The notes under the pieces were generated by a model, which did no database searches, had not been told where the DNA came from, and saw only the letters and a program-made list of their open reading frames with translations. This document shows positions 61,291 to 64,000 of a stretch of 64,000 bases of DNA, one piece after another (position 1 is the first letter of the stretch; the number at the start of each line of letters is the position of its first letter). This DNA comes from Mycobacterium parmense. Lineage in GTDB: Bacteria; Actinomycetota; Actinomycetes; Mycobacteriales; Mycobacteriaceae. A program made the translations under genes and the position numbers. The stretch lies in the NCBI RefSeq assembly GCF_010730575.1, contig NZ_AP022614.1, forward strand, positions 1,798,001 through 1,862,000. Reading direction: 5' to 3'.

Positions 61291-61875
61291 ATGCAAACCA
61301 ACACTGGGACTGCTTCCGTTCCAAGCCTGTTGCCCCATCTGTGGAAGTCCACGCTGGTTTCGGGAATCCTGTCGCTGGTCCTCGGCGTCATGGTGCTGGC
61401 GTGGCCTGGAATCTCGATCCTGCTCGCCGCCATCGCCTTCGGCGTGTACCTGCTCATCACCGGTGCCGCGCAGGTGATCTTCGCGTTCGCCCTGCACGTC
61501 TCGGCGGGCAGCAGGATCCTGCTGTTCATCAGTGGCGCGGCCTCGCTGATCCTGGCCGTGCTGGCGTTCCGCCATTTCGGCAGTGACCAGTTGACCGCAA
61601 TCCTGTTGCTGGCCATATGGATTGGCATCGGATTCATCTTCCGCGGTGTGGCGACGACGATTTCGGCCATCAGCGACCCGAATCTGCCGGGACGCGCCTG
61701 GTCGATCTTCGTCGGCTTGATCAGCCTGCTCGCCGGCATCGTCGTGTTGGCGTCGCCGTTCGCGTCTATCGTCACGCTCGCGGTCGTGGTCGGTGTCTGG
61801 TTCGTGGTCATCGGCGTGTTCGAGATCGTGTCCTCGTTCGGTATCCGCAAGGCGTCGAAGACGCTCAACGTGTGA
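61291..61875 (+). CDS. HdeD-like DUF308 membrane protein (Rv1624c-type)
   Basis: 194 aa, six hydrophobic segments arranged as repeated pairs (LVSGILSLVLGVMVLAWPGI, WSIFVGLISLLAGIVVLASP). The HdeD family of small membrane proteins is linked to acid resistance in E. coli; its mechanism is unknown. It is 48 nt after cya on the same strand and 87 nt before cydA. Confidence 0.85.
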   Translation: MQTNTGTASVPSLLPHLWKSTLVSGILSLVLGVMVLAWPGISILLAAIAFGVYLLITGAAQVIFAFALHVSAGSRILLFISGAASLILAVLAFRHFGSDQLTAILLLAIWIGIGFIFRGVATTISAISDPNLPGRAWSIFVGLISLLAGIVVLASPFASIVTLAVVVGVWFVVIGVFEIVSSFGIRKASKTLNV

Positions 61876-61906
61876 GGTGATCGACATGGCGCCGAATCCG
61901 GCCCGT

Positions 61907-61925
61907 CTACTACGATGCGTAGTAG
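61907..61925. promoter_or_regulatory. Palindromic operator candidate upstream of cydAB
   Basis: Perfect inverted repeat CTACTACG-ATG-CGTAGTAG, ending 37 nt before the cydA ATG, where it would overlap the core promoter. TAC...GTA arms are seen in BlaI/MecI-type operators, among others. The regulator is unknown. Confidence 0.55.
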
Positions 61926-61962
61926 CGGTACCCCTAGGCATCCGCAGTTCAGGAGATGGCAG

Positions 61963-63432
61963 ATGAATGTCGTCGATGTCTCGCGATGGCAGTTCGGTAT
62001 CACCACCGTCTACCACTTCATCTTCGTGCCGCTCACAATCGGTTTGGCGCCGCTGATCGCCATCATGCAGACGGTGTGGGTGGCCACCGGCAACGCCGCG
62101 TGGTACCGCCTCACGAAGTTCTTCGGCAAGCTGTTCCTGATCAATTTCGCCCTGGGCGTGGCGACGGGGATCGTGCAGGAATTTCAGTTCGGCATGAACT
62201 GGAGCGAGTATTCCCGGTTCGTCGGCGACATATTCGGCGCGCCGCTGGCCATGGAGGGCCTGGCCGCCTTCTTCTTCGAGTCCACCTTCATCGGGCTGTG
62301 GATCTTCGGCTGGAGCCGGCTGCCGAAGGTGATTCACCTGGCCTGCATCTGGATCGTCGCGATCGCGGTCAACGTCTCCGCGTTCTTCATCCTGGTGGCG
62401 AACTCGTTCATGCAGCACCCGGTCGGCGCCCATTACAACCCGGTGACCAAACGCGCGGAGTTGGACAGCATCGTCGCCCTGCTCACCAACAACACCGCGT
62501 GGGCGGCGTTTTCACACGTTTTCGCCGGGTCTTTGTTGACCGCAGGAACTTTCGTCGCGGCCGTGAGCGCGTGGTGGCTGGTCCGTTCCCGTAAGCCGGG
62601 GACAAACCCGGCCACCGGCTCGGACGCGCGCACGATGTTCCGGCCGGCCGCCATCCTGGGATGCTGGGTCGCGCTGTTCGCCACGGTGGGGTTGTTCTTC
62701 ACCGGCGACCACCAGGGCAAGCTGATGTTCGTCCAGCAGCCGATGAAGATGGCGTCGGCGGAAGCGTTGTGCGACACCCAGACCGACCCCGACTTCTCCC
62801 TGCTGACCATCGGCACCCACAACAACTGCGCGAGCGTCACCGAAGTGATCAAGATGCATTACGTGCTGCCCTTTCTGGCCGAGGGCAAGCTGAGCGGCGT
62901 GACCCTGCACGGCGTGAACGACCTGCAGCGGCAGTACCAATTGCGGTACGGAGTCGACGACTACCGGCCCAACCTCTTCGTCACCTACTGGTCGTTTCGC
63001 GCCATGATCGGGCTGATGGCCATCCCGGTGCTGTTCGCGCTGACGGCTCTGTGGCTGACCCGCGGCGGCCGGACGCCCGGCGGGCGGTGGTTCTCCTGGT
63101 TCGCGCTGCTGACCATCCCCACCCCGTTTTTGGCCAACATCGCCGGCTGGGTGTTCACCGAGATGGGCCGGCAGCCTTGGGTGGTGGCTCCCAACCCGAA
63201 CGGTGACCAGTCGATTCGGATCACCGTCCGCGAAGGCGTGTCGAGTCACGCTCCCGGCATGGTCGTGACCTCGCTGGTGACGTTCACCCTGGTTTACGCG
63301 GTGCTCGCGGTGGTCTGGTTCTGGCTTCTCAAGCGCTACATCGCCGAAGGGCCGCAGGAACACGACGCCGAACCGGCCCCGCCGCCGGCGCCCACCGAGG
63401 ACGAGGTGGCCCCACTGTCGTTCGCCTACTGA
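61963..63432 (+). CDS. cydA: Cytochrome bd oxidase subunit I
   Basis: 489 aa. Membrane quinol oxidase subunit carrying haems b558, b595 and d. Seen: FGITTVYHFIFVPLTIGLAP with His18 (haem b595 ligand region), FSHVFAGSLLTAGTF (His of b558), and FRAMIGLMAIPV (Met of b558), nine or so helices, and a short Q-loop typical of actinobacteria. ATG 61963 has AGGAG 8 nt upstream. It is followed by cydB after 13 nt. High-affinity respiration under low oxygen or bc1 inhibition. Confidence 0.97.
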   Translation: MNVVDVSRWQFGITTVYHFIFVPLTIGLAPLIAIMQTVWVATGNAAWYRLTKFFGKLFLINFALGVATGIVQEFQFGMNWSEYSRFVGDIFGAPLAMEGLAAFFFESTFIGLWIFGWSRLPKVIHLACIWIVAIAVNVSAFFILVANSFMQHPVGAHYNPVTKRAELDSIVALLTNNTAWAAFSHVFAGSLLTAGTFVAAVSAWWLVRSRKPGTNPATGSDARTMFRPAAILGCWVALFATVGLFFTGDHQGKLMFVQQPMKMASAEALCDTQTDPDFSLLTIGTHNNCASVTEVIKMHYVLPFLAEGKLSGVTLHGVNDLQRQYQLRYGVDDYRPNLFVTYWSFRAMIGLMAIPVLFALTALWLTRGGRTPGGRWFSWFALLTIPTPFLANIAGWVFTEMGRQPWVVAPNPNGDQSIRITVREGVSSHAPGMVVTSLVTFTLVYAVLAVVWFWLLKRYIAEGPQEHDAEPAPPPAPTEDEVAPLSFAY

Positions 63433-63445
63433 AAGGGGCAGACCG

Positions 63446-64000
63446 GTGCAACTGCAAGAGGTGTGGTTCGGCATCATCGGATTGCTGTTTCTCGGATTCT
63501 TCGTCCTCGAGGGCTTCGACTTCGGTGTCGGCATGCTGATGGAGCCGCTCGCCCGCGTCGGCACCGGCGACGCCGAACCGGTACGCCGCACAGCGCTCAA
63601 CACCATCGGACCCGTGTGGGACGGCAACGAGGTGTGGCTCATCACCGCCGGCGCGGCCATGTTCGCCGCCTATCCCGGCTGGTATGCGACGGTGTTCTCC
63701 ACGCTGTACCTGCCGCTACTGGCGATCCTGTTCGGGATGATCGTGCGCGCCGTGTCCATCGAATGGCGCGGCAAGATCGACGACACCCGGTGGCGGGGCT
63801 GGGCCGACCTCGGCATCGCGGCCGGGTCCTGGTTGCCCGCCGTGCTGTGGGGCGTCGCGTTCGCCATCCTCGTGCGCGGCCTGCCGGTCGACGCCGCCGG
63901 TCACGTTCACCTGTCGATCACCGATGTGCTCAACGCCTACACACTGCTGGGTGGGCTGGCCACGGCCGGGCTATTCCTGGCTTACGGGGCGGTGTTCATC
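63446..64000 (+). CDS. cydB: Cytochrome bd oxidase subunit II, N-terminal part
   Basis: 185 codons are visible, open to the window edge. GTG 63446 with AAAGGGG upstream. The sequence VQLQEVWFGIIGLLFLGFFV, LEGFDFGVGML and the conserved WDGNEVWLITAGAAMFAAYP are diagnostic for CydB. Translated close behind cydA, with which it forms the oxidase core. The C-terminal half lies beyond the window. Confidence 0.95.
   Translation, partial: MQLQEVWFGIIGLLFLGFFVLEGFDFGVGMLMEPLARVGTGDAEPVRRTALNTIGPVWDGNEVWLITAGAAMFAAYPGWYATVFSTLYLPLLAILFGMIVRAVSIEWRGKIDDTRWRGWADLGIAAGSWLPAVLWGVAFAILVRGLPVDAAGHVHLSITDVLNAYTLLGGLATAGLFLAYGAVFI

Overview
The window is about 64 kb of GC-rich chromosome from a mycobacterium, most likely a slow grower. 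The evidence is six PE-domain genes, a fused lysX, a Rv1635c-type mannose-cap mannosyltransferase, an MPT83/DipZ/MPT70 locus with SigK/RskA, and gene order that follows M. tuberculosis from argC (Rv1652) down to cydB (Rv1622c), here read in the opposite direction. The species cannot be named from the sequence alone. Comparisons with M. tuberculosis are from memory of that genome, not from a search.

Layout. 1-447: start of argC with an ArgR-type box. 585-13374: five PE genes in tandem on the minus strand, one of them 1837 aa and built from 149-residue repeats; this is where M. tuberculosis has a single PE_PGRS gene. 13744-19178: pheT, pheS, a rhomboid-like membrane protein and a class III nucleotide cyclase. 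19372-22538: an mpaB-type oxygenase (+), then tsnR, rplT, rpmI and infC (-). infC starts with ATC and has a structured, terminator-containing leader. 23001-29333: lysX, an esterase, a small charged protein and a winged-helix protein (+). 29359-39093: uvrA, an MBL-fold hydrolase, a cAMP-binding-type USP, a capA-like mannosyltransferase, an MFS pump and uvrB. uvrA and uvrB both carry PafBC-type damage promoters.

39240-49552 is a block not found between uvrB and coaE in M. tuberculosis. It holds a Ser/Thr kinase with an extracytoplasmic domain, a divergent FHA-ABC exporter, a DUF402 protein, then rskA-sigK divergent from mpt83, dipZ and mpt70 homologues. Four promoters here share one architecture, NNRTCC-N15-NCGAAT, in front of sigK, mpt83, dipZ and mpt70. 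This points to a compact self-contained SigK regulon, in contrast to its two separate loci in M. tuberculosis.

49642-64000 returns to the M. tuberculosis order: a secreted protein, coaE, rpsA, an extra small DMT transporter, polA, a DUF35/thiolase pair, an unusual repeat block (58016-58300), pdtaR, a class-I-shaped tRNA with anticodon CAA, a short PE gene, the membrane cyclase cya, an HdeD-like protein, cydA and the start of cydB. Two cyclases and a cAMP-binding-type USP give the window a cAMP-signalling theme. uvrA, uvrB and polA give it a DNA-repair theme.
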